Assembly: GCF_004353225.1 (NCBI RefSeq)
Contig: NZ_CP037934.1
Span: 496,001-560,000, forward strand
Length of the DNA stretch: 64,000 nt
Direction: 5' to 3'
From: Marinobacter sp. JH2
GTDB lineage: Bacteria > Pseudomonadota > Gammaproteobacteria > Pseudomonadales > Oleiphilaceae
Below the pieces are notes generated by a model. The model had not been told where the DNA came from, ran no database searches, and worked only from the letters and a program-made list of their open reading frames with translations. The position numbers were made by a program, and so were the translations under genes. How positions within the stretch are numbered: position 1 is the first letter of the stretch; every line of letters begins with the position of its first letter. Positions 35,075 through 46,872 of the stretch are shown one piece after another.

Positions 35075-35632
35075 TCAATCGCTCAGGATAGACACGTTGT
35101 CTGCCTGCAGGCCTTTGTCGGCATCAACGACGTTGAAGCGAACCAGTTGGCCTTGGCGCAGCACGCGACGACCACGGCCACGAATGGCACGGAAGTGGAC
35201 GAAGATCTCGTCTCCGCTTTCACGCACGATAAAGCCGAAGCCTTTTTTGACGTTGAACCATTTGACGGTACCTTCTTCGTCTCCTTCCGGAGTGTTGTCG
35301 TCAAAGTCGTCTTCGTCGTCGTAATCGTTCTGTGGCTGGCTGGCACGAGCCGGGCGGTTCTGGGTGCGAGCGGGGGCAGCAGGCGCTGCTTGCTTACCGG
35401 CAACTAAAACAGCGATAAAACCCACAATGGCGAAAACAGCAAACGCCATCACATACGCGGCAATACCACCTTGGCTACCCAGGGCTTCAACACCTTCGCC
35501 CATGGCGAGCAGTTTCAGTGGTGCCGGGGTGGCCGACAGTAACAGGCCCAGAACAAACGGTGCCGGAATTGCGATCAGGATAGCAACAAGGATCGCTTTG
35601 GCTGGATTACGCATTGGTTGGTTATTCTCCAT
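35075..35632 (-). CDS. Membrane-anchored cold-shock domain protein
   Basis: 185 residues. Two hydrophobic segments (about 12-32 and 57-80), then a low-complexity acidic linker ([11 protein letters not shown]), then a cold-shock domain from about residue 119: [20 protein letters not shown] (RNP1 KGFGFI) and EIFVHFRAI (RNP2). Cold-shock domains bind single-stranded RNA or DNA; here one would be held at the inner membrane facing the cytoplasm. The first ATG (35632) has no clear ribosome site; the second at 35614 has GGAG 12 bases upstream, so the start is uncertain by 6 codons. Confidence 0.85.
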   Translation of the reverse strand: MENNQPMRNPAKAILVAILIAIPAPFVLGLLLSATPAPLKLLAMGEGVEALGSQGGIAAYVMAFAVFAIVGFIAVLVAGKQAAPAAPARTQNRPARASQPQNDYDDEDDFDDNTPEGDEEGTVKWFNVKKGFGFIVRESGDEIFVHFRAIRGRGRRVLRQGQLVRFNVVDADKGLQADNVSILSD

Positions 35633-35781
35633 AATTAAACACTAACGATAAAAAGCCGCACATCGGGTAAAATGGCATGTCCGGCAGTGAACACCGCCGC
35701 TGAATTCTGCGTTTAGAATATCTGGCGTTGGCGGTAAAAGGCGCCATGATACCAGATTAGAGAAAGGGCTGACCAAACCTC

Positions 35782-36000
35782 ATGAGTAAAAAGACTCTCG
35801 AAGACCGAATTGCAGATCTGGAAATGCGACTTGCGTTCCAGGATGACGTGATCAACACGCTGAGCGAGCAAGTAACCAAGCAAGAAATGGACATTCGGGA
35901 GCTGTGGGAAGCGAAACGGCTGATGCACCAGCAGCTCAAGGATGTGGCGCCCTCCCACATTCGGCGGGAGGATGAGGAGACCCCACCGCCGCATTACTGA
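35782..36000 (+). CDS. slyX: SlyX family protein
   Basis: A 72-residue coiled-coil protein: LEDRIADLEMRLAFQDDVIN and LSEQVTKQEMDIRELWEAKR, ending PPPHY as SlyX proteins do. Its function is unknown despite wide conservation. It is a single gene, convergent with dapE. Confidence 0.93.
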   Translation: MSKKTLEDRIADLEMRLAFQDDVINTLSEQVTKQEMDIRELWEAKRLMHQQLKDVAPSHIRREDEETPPPHY

Positions 36001-36022
36001 GTGTGGCGTTTGATTTCAAAAT

Positions 36023-36053
36023 CGGGGTCAGACCTGCGCGAGGTCCTGCCCCG
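36023..36053. terminator. Hairpin between slyX and dapE
   Basis: Two-part stem: CGGGG / CCCCG outside and GACCT / AGGTC inside, separated by a 3x3 internal loop. On the minus strand it is followed by GATTTTGA, on the plus strand by TCATTTC. Confidence 0.55.
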
Positions 36054-36063
36054 TCATTTCAAA

Positions 36064-38287
<2,224 letters not shown>

Positions 38288-38389
38288 CTGGTGGTTGCTC
38301 CTATTTATAAAGTTTAAAAACTGAGTTCTTTTCCACCGCCTTTTGCCCGCCTTTTTTTGTTTAAGGGGGCTCGGGCAGAGGTTAATCTG

Positions 38390-38731
38390 TTAGTTCGTCC
38401 ACGCAGCCCATTCGTCTGCGTTAAAGCCCACAGTAACGGTTTCGCCGCGTTCAACAACCGGGCGCTTGATGATGGAGGTGTTCTCCAGCATGACCTCGTG
38501 AGCACTTTGGACGGTCATGGTATCACGAACCTCATCCGGAAGTTTTCGCCAAGTGGTGCCACGCTTGTTGATCAGTGCTTCCCAATTTAACGCTTGCTCC
38601 CACTCGGTCAGCTTTTCACTGGTGAGGCCGTCTGTTTTGAAATCGTGAAATTCGTAGGCGATGCCGTTTTCATCCAGCCATTTGCGGGCTTTTTTGACGG
38701 TGTCGCAGTTTTTAATGCCGTAGAGCTTCAT
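38390..38731 (-). CDS. ArsC/Spx family protein (YffB-like)
   Basis: A 113-residue thioredoxin-like protein: MKLYGIKNCDTVKKARKWLD carries one Cys at the family position (Cys10), without a CxxC partner, and the tail VKPVVERGE-like region reads IIKRPVVERGETVTVGF. It belongs to the arsenate reductase-related YffB/ArsC group; arsenate reduction is not implied. The ATG at 38731 overlaps the dapC stop (ATGA), which fixes the start and shows cotranslation with dapC. A role in the dap pathway is suggested only by position. Confidence 0.85.
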   Translation of the reverse strand: MKLYGIKNCDTVKKARKWLDENGIAYEFHDFKTDGLTSEKLTEWEQALNWEALINKRGTTWRKLPDEVRDTMTVQSAHEVMLENTSIIKRPVVERGETVTVGFNADEWAAWTN

Positions 38732-39930
38732 GCCTTGAACCCTTTTACAAACTCGACAATGCGGTGAGCGGCTGCTACGCACTCTTCTACAGGGGCTACC
38801 AGAGCCATGCGCACCCGGTTTTCGCCGGGGTTGTGGCCGTCGACGGTGCGGGATAGGTAACGGCCGGGTAGAACGTGTACGTTCTGCTGGGCCGACAATT
38901 CCTTAGCGAAGGTTTCGTCGTCGAACGGTGTTTCCGGCCAAAGGTAAAAACCGGCATCCGGGAAGTCGACGTTCATAACTTCGCGCAGGATGGGTACCAC
39001 TGCTTCAAATTTGGCGCGATACGCCGATCGATTTTCTTTTACGTGTTCTTCATCGTTCCACGCAGCGATGCTGGCCAGCTGATTGTGAATGGGCATGGCG
39101 CAACCGTGGTAGGTGCGATATTTCAGGTAACCCGTCAACACGTCGGCATCGCCGGCGACAAAACCGGAGCGCAGGCCGGGCAGGTTGCTGCGTTTTGATA
39201 GGCTGTGAAACACCACGCAGCGTTTGAAGTCATGCCGGCCAATGGCTGCACAGGTTTGCAGAAGGCCTTCAGGCGGGTTGGCTTCGTCGGGATAGAGTTC
39301 GGAATAGCACTCGTCAGACGCCACAATAAAATCGTGACGGTCGGCCAGTTCGATTACTTTGGTCAGAGTTTCCCGGCTGACCACGGCTCCACTGGGGTTG
39401 CCGGGGGAGCACAGAAACAGTACCTGGCAGTTGGCCCACACGGACTCCGGAACCTTGTCGAAATCCGGAATGAAACCGTTGCTGGCATCGCAGGGCAAGT
39501 AAACCGGATCGGCGCCCGCGAGGAAGGCAGCCCCTTCGTACACCTGATAAAACGGGTTCGGGCTGACCACGGTAGCGGGTTTGCTCGAATCAACAACGGC
39601 CTGCACCAACGAAAATATGGCTTCTCGGGTGCCGTTGACCGGGACGACGTTGCGCGCCGGATCGAGCGAGCCTGCGTTCAAGTTGAAGCGGCGGGTCGCC
39701 CAGCTGGCAATGGTTTCGCGCAGTTCGTCGATGCCCTTGGTGGTGGGGTAGTTGGCCAGTTTATCCAGATTGTCGGCCACCGCCTGCTTTACAAAAGCCG
39801 GAGCTGGGTGTTTGGGTTCACCAATGCCCAGTGAAATCGGTGCGAGGTGCTCTGGCACGGTGATGCCGGTTTTCAGCTTCGCGAGTTTTTCGAATGGGTA
39901 AGGGTGCAGTCTTTCTAAGTTGGAATTCAT
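38728..39930 (-). CDS. dapC: Succinyldiaminopimelate transaminase
   Basis: A PLP-dependent class I/II aminotransferase of 400 residues, converting N-succinyl-2-amino-6-oxopimelate to succinyl-diaminopimelate. Signatures: ISLGIGEPKHPAPAF, NYPTTKGIDELRETIASW, VLFLCSPGNPSGAVVS and the PLP lysine region FHSLSKRSNLPGLRSGF. The ATG at 39930 is preferred to 39978 because it overlaps the glnD stop (ATGA). Its neighbours dapD and dapE complete the succinylase branch of lysine synthesis. Confidence 0.93.
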   Translation of the reverse strand: MNSNLERLHPYPFEKLAKLKTGITVPEHLAPISLGIGEPKHPAPAFVKQAVADNLDKLANYPTTKGIDELRETIASWATRRFNLNAGSLDPARNVVPVNGTREAIFSLVQAVVDSSKPATVVSPNPFYQVYEGAAFLAGADPVYLPCDASNGFIPDFDKVPESVWANCQVLFLCSPGNPSGAVVSRETLTKVIELADRHDFIVASDECYSELYPDEANPPEGLLQTCAAIGRHDFKRCVVFHSLSKRSNLPGLRSGFVAGDADVLTGYLKYRTYHGCAMPIHNQLASIAAWNDEEHVKENRSAYRAKFEAVVPILREVMNVDFPDAGFYLWPETPFDDETFAKELSAQQNVHVLPGRYLSRTVDGHNPGENRVRMALVAPVEECVAAAHRIVEFVKGFKA

Positions 39931-42572
39931 TGAATCTCGTCCAGCATTTTGCAGAGGTGCTGTTGCAGGGCTTCGCACTCAGCGGGATCGCTTAGCGGCC
40001 GGCCTTGTTCGTCGGTAATGAAGAAAACGTCTTCTACTCGCTCGCCCAGGGTCGCGATTTTGGCATTGGTTAGCCGAACCCGGTGTTCGAGTAGGACCTG
40101 GCCAATCCGGGCCAGCAGGCCGGGACGGTCGGGTGTGATGACTTCCATCAACGTTCGTTGGTTGATGGTGTCATTGGAAAAAGTGACTTCGGTCGGGAAG
40201 GCGAAGTGTTTGAGTTGCCGCGGAGTACGCCGGTGAATGATGTCCGGATAGTCTTCCGGATCATCCAGCTCTTCAATCAGGCGTTTGCGCGCGCGCTCTT
40301 TGCGGGCCGGGTCGATGCCCAGCGGTTGTCCTTGCTCGTCCAGCACAATATAAGAGCTGATCGAGTGAGGCCCCTCGCTGGAATTGATGCGAGCATCGAC
40401 AATGTTCAGGTTGAGCTGTTCGAGCACAGCGGTAGTCGCTGCGAACAGGGCAACCCGGTCCCGCATGTAGATAATAATCTGGGAGTAGCCGTCGGTTGGC
40501 CCGCCGCGGGTGTCTCGTATCAGCACCAATGGGTCCGGATTATCGCCATGGCGGATGATGGCCGCAGTCTGCCAAGCGATATCGACGGTGGAATCCTGAA
40601 GAAAGTATTCTTCGTCAACCGTGTCCCAGATCTGATCGATTTGTTCGTCGGTCATATTCTGGGCGTTAAGAATTCCCCGGGCTTCTTCGCGGGTAGCGTC
40701 AATCCACGCCTGCCGGTTGACCGGTGTGTCTATGCCTCGGCGCAGTGCCCGTTTTGCTTCGATGTAGAGCTGGCGCAACAAGGAGGCGCGCCAAGTGTTC
40801 CAAAGCTTTGGGTTGGTGGCGCTGATGTCGCACACGGTTAGAGTGTACAGGTAGTCAAGGTGCGCCTGGCTTGGGATGGCTCGCGCAAACGCCTGAATGA
40901 TGTCCGGGTCTGAAATGTCTTTGCGTTGGGCGGTCATCGACATAAGCAGATGGTTCTCCACCAGCCAGGCAATCAGCCGGGTGTCCCGCTCACTTAAATG
41001 GTGTCGTTCGCAGAAGGCTTCGACATCAATGGCGCCGAGTTCAGAATGGTCGCCCCCGCGGCCTTTGGCAACGTCGTGGTACAAACCTGCGATAAACAGG
41101 GTGTCCATTTTGGGTAGGCGATGAATCAAACGCGAGGCGAGGGGGTACTCGGTTCTCGCTTCCTCAGTGGTTAATCTGACCATGTTACGGATGACGCGCA
41201 TGGTGTGCGCATCCACCGTATAGATATGGAACAGGTCGTGCTGCATCTGGCCGATGATGTCGCCAAACTCGGGTAGATACCGACCAAGCACATCGTACTT
41301 TTTCATTGCTGACAGCGTTTTGTGTAACGCATGGGGGGTGCGCAGGAGCTCCATGAACAGGCTGGTTACCGCCAGATCGGAGCGGAAAACATCGTCAATC
41401 AGGTGTCGGTGCGCCCGCAGTGAGCGAATGGTGGTTGCTCGAATGCCCTTAATTTCCGGATGCTGCGCCATCAACACGAATATTTCCATGATGGCGTAGG
41501 GCGCGTAAGCAAACACTTGATTGTTGATGGCTTCGATGTAGAAGTTGCGCATTTGGAAGCGCTTGTTCAGGGGTCTGATTTCATCTTCGCTGCCGCTGCC
41601 GAGAATCGCTTCGTCGTAATATTGAAGAATAACGTCGGTGAGCTCCGCCAATGCCAAAACAGTGCGGTAGTAAGACTGCATCATCAGCTCGACGCCGAGA
41701 CGTTTGCCTTCGTCCTCGTAGCCTAACATTGCGGCGAGGGCTCGCTGGTGATCAAACAGCATTCGGTTTTCATTACGATCGGCGATGAGCTGAAGGCCGA
41801 AGCGCAAACGCCAGAGAAAGGTTTCGCCTTCCAGTAATACTCGGTGTTCTTCATCGGTAATGATGCTGAAGCGGGCTAGGTCGGCCGTACTTTCCAGCAA
41901 AAAGTGGCGTTTGGTGATCCATCCGATCGTTTGTATGTCTCGCAGGGCGCCGGGAGAGCCTTTGACGTTCGGTTCCAGGTTGTATTCAGTGTCGCCGTAC
42001 TTTTTATGGCGTTTCTGTTGCTCTTCCCACTTGGCGACAAAGTAATCTTTGTCGGACATCACGTCGTCCAGATACACCTGCTCGGTCAGGTCTTCCCGAA
42101 GGCTGTCAGGGCCCGCGATCGTCCGGGTTTCCAGCAGGTTGGTTAGAATGGTGATGTCTTGTTTCGCGGCCGAAATGCATTCGTCAACATTGCGAACGCT
42201 GTGGCCGATGTCCAGTTTCAAATCCCACAACAGGGTGATGAAGGCGCTTACGTCGTCTTGCCATGCGCTTTCGGTTCCCTTACGTGTCAGGATAAGCAGA
42301 TCAATATCTGAGTGGGGGTGGAGTTCGCCCCGGCCGTAACCACCTACGGCAACAAGGGCGATGTCGGGCGAGCTGGAAAGAGGATAACGATTCCAGATCA
42401 ATCGAAGCACGGTATCGACTGTCGCGGCTCTGGCGTGAACCAGAGCTCTGACGTCAGCGCCTTGTCGAAAGGCTTCGGCATCGGCTTGATAGTGATGCTG
42501 TAGAAATTCCTTTGCCGCAACAACCGGCGACGAGTCGTGACTGATGCGGTGTTCCAGCTCGCTTCGGTCCAC
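39927..42572 (-). CDS. glnD: Bifunctional uridylyltransferase/uridylyl-removing enzyme
   Basis: GlnD modifies the PII nitrogen signal proteins. 881 residues in the usual order: nucleotidyltransferase domain with GGYGRGELHPHSDIDLL, an HD domain with FIAGLYHDVAKGRGGDHSEL, and two C-terminal ACT domains (DRVALFAATTAVLEQLNLNI; then ITPDRPGLLARIGQVLLEHR). The start is GTG at 42572, directly after the map stop. The gene overlaps dapC by four bases, placing nitrogen sensing and lysine synthesis on one transcript. Confidence 0.96.
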   Translation of the reverse strand: MDRSELEHRISHDSSPVVAAKEFLQHHYQADAEAFRQGADVRALVHARAATVDTVLRLIWNRYPLSSSPDIALVAVGGYGRGELHPHSDIDLLILTRKGTESAWQDDVSAFITLLWDLKLDIGHSVRNVDECISAAKQDITILTNLLETRTIAGPDSLREDLTEQVYLDDVMSDKDYFVAKWEEQQKRHKKYGDTEYNLEPNVKGSPGALRDIQTIGWITKRHFLLESTADLARFSIITDEEHRVLLEGETFLWRLRFGLQLIADRNENRMLFDHQRALAAMLGYEDEGKRLGVELMMQSYYRTVLALAELTDVILQYYDEAILGSGSEDEIRPLNKRFQMRNFYIEAINNQVFAYAPYAIMEIFVLMAQHPEIKGIRATTIRSLRAHRHLIDDVFRSDLAVTSLFMELLRTPHALHKTLSAMKKYDVLGRYLPEFGDIIGQMQHDLFHIYTVDAHTMRVIRNMVRLTTEEARTEYPLASRLIHRLPKMDTLFIAGLYHDVAKGRGGDHSELGAIDVEAFCERHHLSERDTRLIAWLVENHLLMSMTAQRKDISDPDIIQAFARAIPSQAHLDYLYTLTVCDISATNPKLWNTWRASLLRQLYIEAKRALRRGIDTPVNRQAWIDATREEARGILNAQNMTDEQIDQIWDTVDEEYFLQDSTVDIAWQTAAIIRHGDNPDPLVLIRDTRGGPTDGYSQIIIYMRDRVALFAATTAVLEQLNLNIVDARINSSEGPHSISSYIVLDEQGQPLGIDPARKERARKRLIEELDDPEDYPDIIHRRTPRQLKHFAFPTEVTFSNDTINQRTLMEVITPDRPGLLARIGQVLLEHRVRLTNAKIATLGERVEDVFFITDEQGRPLSDPAECEALQQHLCKMLDEIQ

Positions 42573-43343
42573 TTAGAAAGACTCTTCTGAACGTTTGGTC
42601 AGAACTTCGTGGCCGTCTGCCGTTACCAAAATGGTGTGCTCCCACTGGGCCGACAATTTGTGGTCTTTGGTGACCGCAGTCCACCCGTCAGCCAGCAACT
42701 TGGTGTGGTATTTACCTTGGTTCAGCATCGGCTCGATGGTGAATGTCATGCCTTCTTTGAGTTCAAGGCCAGTACCCGGTGTGCCGTAATGCATGACTTG
42801 AGGTTCTTCATGGAATACAGCCCCGATGCCGTGACCACAATAATCCCGAACCACAGAATAACGGTGTTTCTCCGCGTGCTTCTGGATCACGTGACCAATG
42901 TCGCCAAGGCGCGCGCCGGGCTTCACCAGCTCAATGCCTTTATACAAGCATTCCCGGGTGATCTGAATCAGGCGCTCTGAGCCGGGCTTGGGCTTGCCGA
43001 CAACCCACATCTTACTGGTGTCGCCGTGGTAGCCGTCTTTAATGACGGTTACGTCGATGTTGATGACATCGCCATCTTTCAGCACTTTTTTGTCGGTCGG
43101 GATGCCGTGGCACACCACATGGTTAACCGAGGTGCAGATGGACTTCGGGAAACCTTTGTAGTTCAGCGGGGCAGGAATGGCCTGCTGTTTATTCACAATG
43201 TAGTCGTGGCAGATGCGGTCAAGCTCTTCGGTGGTTACGCCAGGTTTGACGTGCTCGCCGATCATTTCCAGAACGTCGGCTGCCAGGCGGCCGGCTACCC
43301 GCATCTTTTCGATTTCTTCGGGGGTCTTAATAGATACTTGCAT
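42573..43343 (-). CDS. map: Methionine aminopeptidase, type I
   Basis: Removes the N-terminal methionine from nascent proteins. 256 residues, with metal ligands in DVINIDVTVIKDGYHGDTSK (two Asp), YCGHGIGAVFHEEPQVMHY (His), TFTIEPMLNQ (Glu) and WEHTILVT (Glu). It is first in the minus-strand operon and divergent from rpsB, the common gammaproteobacterial arrangement. Confidence 0.97.
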   Translation of the reverse strand: MQVSIKTPEEIEKMRVAGRLAADVLEMIGEHVKPGVTTEELDRICHDYIVNKQQAIPAPLNYKGFPKSICTSVNHVVCHGIPTDKKVLKDGDVINIDVTVIKDGYHGDTSKMWVVGKPKPGSERLIQITRECLYKGIELVKPGARLGDIGHVIQKHAEKHRYSVVRDYCGHGIGAVFHEEPQVMHYGTPGTGLELKEGMTFTIEPMLNQGKYHTKLLADGWTAVTKDHKLSAQWEHTILVTADGHEVLTKRSEESF

Positions 43344-43446
43344 CGGACTTCCTGTTTATATGCATCAAGCCCGCATTTTAAGGGGCTGGAGCGATAGGTA
43401 CAAGGAAGGTATTTGCCAAAAGTAATGGCGTTGCGGGAGTTGGATA

Positions 43447-43593
43447 TGGTATAAACGCGCCCGCCGAAACAAAACTCGGTAAATTCACACACGTGTCAGC
43501 ACGTTGTCCCAGGGTGCCAGCTCCTGCTTTAAGGAGACAGGTTGGGGCAATTGGATGCGTGGAGGCCTAACCCGAAGCTAAAAGGTAAATATC
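43447..43593 (+). promoter_or_regulatory. rpsB promoter and leader
   Basis: TGGTATAAA at 43447-43455 is an extended -10 (TGnTATAAA) with no good -35, followed by a leader of about 130 bases. The leader holds a small hairpin CTCCT / AGGAG at about 43529-43546. In E. coli the rpsB leader mediates repression by S2; a comparable role here is an inference. Confidence 0.45.
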
Positions 43594-44343
43594 ATGGCTC
43601 AGGTAAATATGCGTGACCTGCTTAAAGCAGGTGCTCACTTTGGACACCAAACCCGTTACTGGAACCCGAAGATGGGTAAATACATCTTTGGTGCTCGTAA
43701 CAAGATTCATATCATCAACCTTGAGCAAACTGTTCCTGCGATGAACCAGGCGCTGGATTTCATTCAGCAGCTGACCGAAAGCAAGAACAAGATCCTGTTT
43801 GTGGGTACCAAGCGTGCCGCAGCCAAGATCATCAAGGAAGAAGCACTGCGTTCTAGCCAGCCTTACGTTAACCACCGCTGGTTGGGTGGCATGCTCACCA
43901 ACTACAAGACCATTCGTCAGTCAATCCGTCGCTACCGTGATCTGGAAGCCCAGAGCAAAGACGGTACTTTTGACAAGCTGACCAAGAAAGAAGCTCTTGA
44001 GCGTACCCGCGAGATGGATAAGCTTGAGCGTTCTATCGGTGGTATCAAAGACATGGGCGGCCTGCCAGACGCGCTGTTCGTTGTTGACGTAGACCACGAA
44101 CGTATCGCTATCAAAGAAGCGAACAAGCTGGGTATCCCTGTTATTGGTGTTGTTGATACCAACAGCGATCCTGACGGCGTTGACTACGTAATTCCGGGTA
44201 ACGATGATGCGATTCGCGCTATCCAGATCTACGTGAAGGCTGTTGCTGACACCTGCATGGAGTCTTCCCAGGCTACCGGCGGTGCTGACGAGTTTGTAGA
44301 AGTTAGCGAAGATGCCCAAGGCGCTGCTCCAGCTGCCGAGTAA
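43594..44343 (+). CDS. rpsB: 30S ribosomal protein S2
   Basis: 249 residues. [35 protein letters not shown] and [20 protein letters not shown] are the standard S2 signatures; the C-terminal acidic tail is of ordinary length. It heads the rpsB-tsf-pyrH-frr block. RBS AAAAGG about 9 bases upstream. Confidence 0.98.
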   Translation: MAQVNMRDLLKAGAHFGHQTRYWNPKMGKYIFGARNKIHIINLEQTVPAMNQALDFIQQLTESKNKILFVGTKRAAAKIIKEEALRSSQPYVNHRWLGGMLTNYKTIRQSIRRYRDLEAQSKDGTFDKLTKKEALERTREMDKLERSIGGIKDMGGLPDALFVVDVDHERIAIKEANKLGIPVIGVVDTNSDPDGVDYVIPGNDDAIRAIQIYVKAVADTCMESSQATGGADEFVEVSEDAQGAAPAAE

Positions 44344-44368
44344 TGCTTGACCGTCAGGTTTAAGTTAT

Positions 44369-44400
44369 AAGGCATGCCCCTTTTTATCCGGGCATGCCTT
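44369..44400 (+). terminator. Attenuator hairpin between rpsB and tsf
   Basis: Perfect 11-bp stem AAGGCATGCCC / GGGCATGCCTT with a T-rich loop of 10 bases. Since tsf follows by 35 bp with its own ribosome site, this probably lowers tsf relative to rpsB rather than ending the operon. Confidence 0.7.
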
Positions 44401-44435
44401 CCCACCGAATTTGTAACTGATTGAGAGGACTGAAC

Positions 44436-45305
44436 ATGGCTGCAATTACCGCTGCAATGGTCAAAGAGCTGCGTGAGCGCACTGGTCTTGGCATGATGGA
44501 GTGCAAAAAAGCACTGGTTGAAGCTGAGGGCAGTGTTGATGCTGCAATCGAAGAGCTTCGTAAGTCATCTGGTCTGAAAGCTGCCAAGAAAGCCGGTCGT
44601 ACCGCTGCTGAAGGTGTGTCTTTGGTTAAGGTTTCCGACGACAAGACTGTTGCTTTCATCCTGGAAGTTAACTCTGAGACTGACTTCGTTGCCCGTGACG
44701 ACAACTTCATGAACTTCGCTAACGACGTTCTGAACGTTGCGTTTGAAAAAGGCGAAACTGACGTTGCCAAGCTGATGGAAGGCGATCTGGAAAGCAAGCG
44801 TGAAGCGCTGGTTCAGAAGATTGGTGAGAACATCACTGTTCGTCGTCTGGTTAAGGTTGAAGGTCCGGTTGTTGGTGGATACGTTCACAGCAACAGCAAG
44901 ATCGCCTCTGTTGTCGCACTGAGTGCTGGCACCGAAGAACTGGCTCGCGACATTGCTATGCACGTAGCTGCGGTTAACCCGCGTGTTGGCAAGCCGGAAG
45001 AAATGCCTGCCGACGAGTTGGCTAAAGAAGAAGCCATCATCCGGTCTCAGCCTGATATGGAAGGCAAGCCTGCCGAAATCGTTGAAAAGATGATGGGCGG
45101 CCGTATCAAGAAGTTCCTGGCTGAGAACAGCCTGATCGAACAGCCTTTCGTTAAGAACCCTGAGCAGAAAGTGGGTGAGTTGATCAAGGCCGCCGGTGGC
45201 GAGCTGGTTGGCTTTACTCGTCTGGAAGTGGGTGAAGGCATCGAAAAAGAAGAAGTGGATTTTGCTGCTGAAGTGGCTGCGGCCGCTGGCACAGGCAAGG
45301 CCTGA
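44436..45305 (+). CDS. tsf: Elongation factor Ts
   Basis: Nucleotide-exchange factor for EF-Tu. 289 residues: [20 protein letters not shown], then [16 protein letters not shown] and [14 protein letters not shown], the EF-Tu contact motif. The start MAAITA at 44436 follows GAGAGGA. The C-terminal [12 protein letters not shown] tail is ordinary. Confidence 0.98.
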   Translation: MAAITAAMVKELRERTGLGMMECKKALVEAEGSVDAAIEELRKSSGLKAAKKAGRTAAEGVSLVKVSDDKTVAFILEVNSETDFVARDDNFMNFANDVLNVAFEKGETDVAKLMEGDLESKREALVQKIGENITVRRLVKVEGPVVGGYVHSNSKIASVVALSAGTEELARDIAMHVAAVNPRVGKPEEMPADELAKEEAIIRSQPDMEGKPAEIVEKMMGGRIKKFLAENSLIEQPFVKNPEQKVGELIKAAGGELVGFTRLEVGEGIEKEEVDFAAEVAAAAGTGKA

Positions 45306-45353
45306 TCCATTTTTTGAGTGCATCTGTCGAAGACAGTAGCGCTACCTAAGTCT

Positions 45354-45387
45354 GCCACGTCAGCCGGGTTCGCCCGGCTTTCGTGGC
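45354..45387 (+). terminator. Hairpin after tsf
   Basis: AGCCGGG / CCCGGCT stem with TTCG loop, enclosed by GCCACG / CGTGGC. Strong stem, no T run, so probably a partial terminator or processing hairpin. Confidence 0.6.
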
Positions 45388-45453
45388 GGGCTTGTATCTG
45401 AGATACCCCTTTTTTTGCGCTAGGATGAGAGGGATATGTCAGATACAAGCCTG
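45387..45453 (+). promoter_or_regulatory. Long hairpin in the pyrH leader
   Basis: 15-base arms, CGGGCTTGTATCTGA (45387-45401) and TCAGATACAAGCCTG (45439-45453), pair with one G-U. The 37-base interior contains a 7-T run (45410-45416) and a possible weaker inner pairing. It ends 46 bases before the pyrH ATG. It could be a regulatory leader; see findings. Confidence 0.55.
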
Positions 45454-45499
45454 CGAAGGGTTTGAAGCCGCACAGCCAAAAGACGAAAAGGGGATCACC

Positions 45500-46234
45500 A
45501 TGCCGACACCGACATCTTCAACCAATCAACCTAGATATAAGCGTGTTCTGCTGAAACTCAGCGGTGAGGCCCTTATGGGGGAGCACGAGTTCGGTATTGA
45601 TCCTAAAGTACTTGACCGCATGGCATTGGAGATTGGTGCCCTTGTGGGTATCGGTGTTCAGGTTGCTCTCGTAATCGGTGGCGGCAACCTGTTCCGCGGT
45701 GCAGCGTTAAGCGAGGCGGGCTTGGATCGTGTGACTGGCGACCACATGGGTATGCTGGCTACCGTGATGAATGGCTTGGGAATGCGCGACGCGCTTGAGC
45801 GTTCAAATATTCGTACCCGGGTTATGTCTGCGATTCCCATGAGCGGTATTGTTGAGCATTACGATCGTCGTCGCGCTGTTCGCGACCTGAAAGAAGGCGA
45901 CGTGGTGATATTTAGTGCGGGTACAGGCAATCCTTTCTTTACGACTGACTCAGCCGCTTGTCTTCGCGGTATTGAAATTGAGGCGGATGCCGTTCTGAAA
46001 GCGACCAAGGTGGATGGTGTGTATAACGCGGATCCCAATCTGGACCCCACCGCAGTAAAATACGATCGCCTGACCTACGATGAGGTTTTGGATCGCAAAC
46101 TTGGCGTGATGGATCTTACCGCTATCTGTCTGGCTCGTGACCACGGCATGCCGTTGCGGGTGTTTGATATGAACCAGCCAGGCGTTCTCACCCGTATTGT
46201 GACCGGTGAGAAAGAAGGCACATTGATTGAGTAA
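45500..46234 (+). CDS. pyrH: UMP kinase
   Basis: Phosphorylates UMP to UDP. 244 residues with [39 protein letters not shown] and the aspartokinase-fold motifs [19 protein letters not shown]. The start at 45500 is chosen because homologues begin 10-12 residues before the KLSGEAL strand; the in-frame upstream codons to 45383 read through the leader hairpin. RBS AAAGGGGAT. Confidence 0.97.
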   Translation: MPTPTSSTNQPRYKRVLLKLSGEALMGEHEFGIDPKVLDRMALEIGALVGIGVQVALVIGGGNLFRGAALSEAGLDRVTGDHMGMLATVMNGLGMRDALERSNIRTRVMSAIPMSGIVEHYDRRRAVRDLKEGDVVIFSAGTGNPFFTTDSAACLRGIEIEADAVLKATKVDGVYNADPNLDPTAVKYDRLTYDEVLDRKLGVMDLTAICLARDHGMPLRVFDMNQPGVLTRIVTGEKEGTLIE

Positions 46235-46252
46235 CGAATTGAGGGTTTCGAC

Positions 46253-46810
46253 GTGATTGACGATATTAAGACTGAAGCTGAATCAAAAATGCAGAAGAGC
46301 CTTGAGGCGCTGACCTCGGCTTTCAACAAAATCCGTACCGGTCGCGCTCACCCTGCGATTCTCGATAGCGTGATGGTGAACTACTACGGGCAGGACACCC
46401 CGCTTAAGCAGGTGGCCAGCGTGAACGTGGAAGACAACCGCACGTTGCTGGTTGCGCCTTGGGAAAAGAACATCATTTCAGCCATCGAGAAGGCAATCAT
46501 GATGTCTGACTTGGGGTTGAACCCTTCCAGCAACGGTGATGCGATTCGCGTGCCTATGCCCATGCTGACTGAGCAGACTCGTAAAGAAATGGCCAAGCAA
46601 GCTCGTGCCGATGCAGAGCAGGGTCGAGTGTCTGTTCGTAACGCTCGTCGTGATGCCAACGGCATGCTGAAGGATCTTCTCAAAGAGAAGGACATCAACG
46701 AAGATGAAATGCGCCGTGGCGAGGATAATGTCCAGAAGTTGACTGACAAATACATCGCCGAGATCGAAAAGATGCTGAAGGCGAAAGAAGAGGATCTGAT
46801 GGCGGTGTAA
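46253..46810 (+). CDS. frr: Ribosome recycling factor
   Basis: With EF-G it splits post-termination ribosomes. 185 residues, GTG start, signatures [34 protein letters not shown] and [19 protein letters not shown] region ([20 protein letters not shown]). It follows pyrH by 18 bp, as in most gammaproteobacteria. Confidence 0.98.
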   Translation: MIDDIKTEAESKMQKSLEALTSAFNKIRTGRAHPAILDSVMVNYYGQDTPLKQVASVNVEDNRTLLVAPWEKNIISAIEKAIMMSDLGLNPSSNGDAIRVPMPMLTEQTRKEMAKQARADAEQGRVSVRNARRDANGMLKDLLKEKDINEDEMRRGEDNVQKLTDKYIAEIEKMLKAKEEDLMAV

Positions 46811-46872
46811 CCGTCAGATCGTACAGGAACAGAGTCAGCAGTGGTTGAAAGTGCCACTGCGCAGAGGGTTTC

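Noticed and set aside
36001..36060. GGGGTCAGACC-type palindrome as a dispersed repeat family
   Set aside because: A similar short string (GGGGTCAG) occurs near 18430, but two short matches do not show a repeat family; kept only as a terminator.
43593..44343. Minus-strand frames opposite rpsB and tsf (for example 43921-44319, 44565-45323)
   Set aside because: Highly codon-biased ribosomal genes often leave open antisense frames; no homology or start signal.
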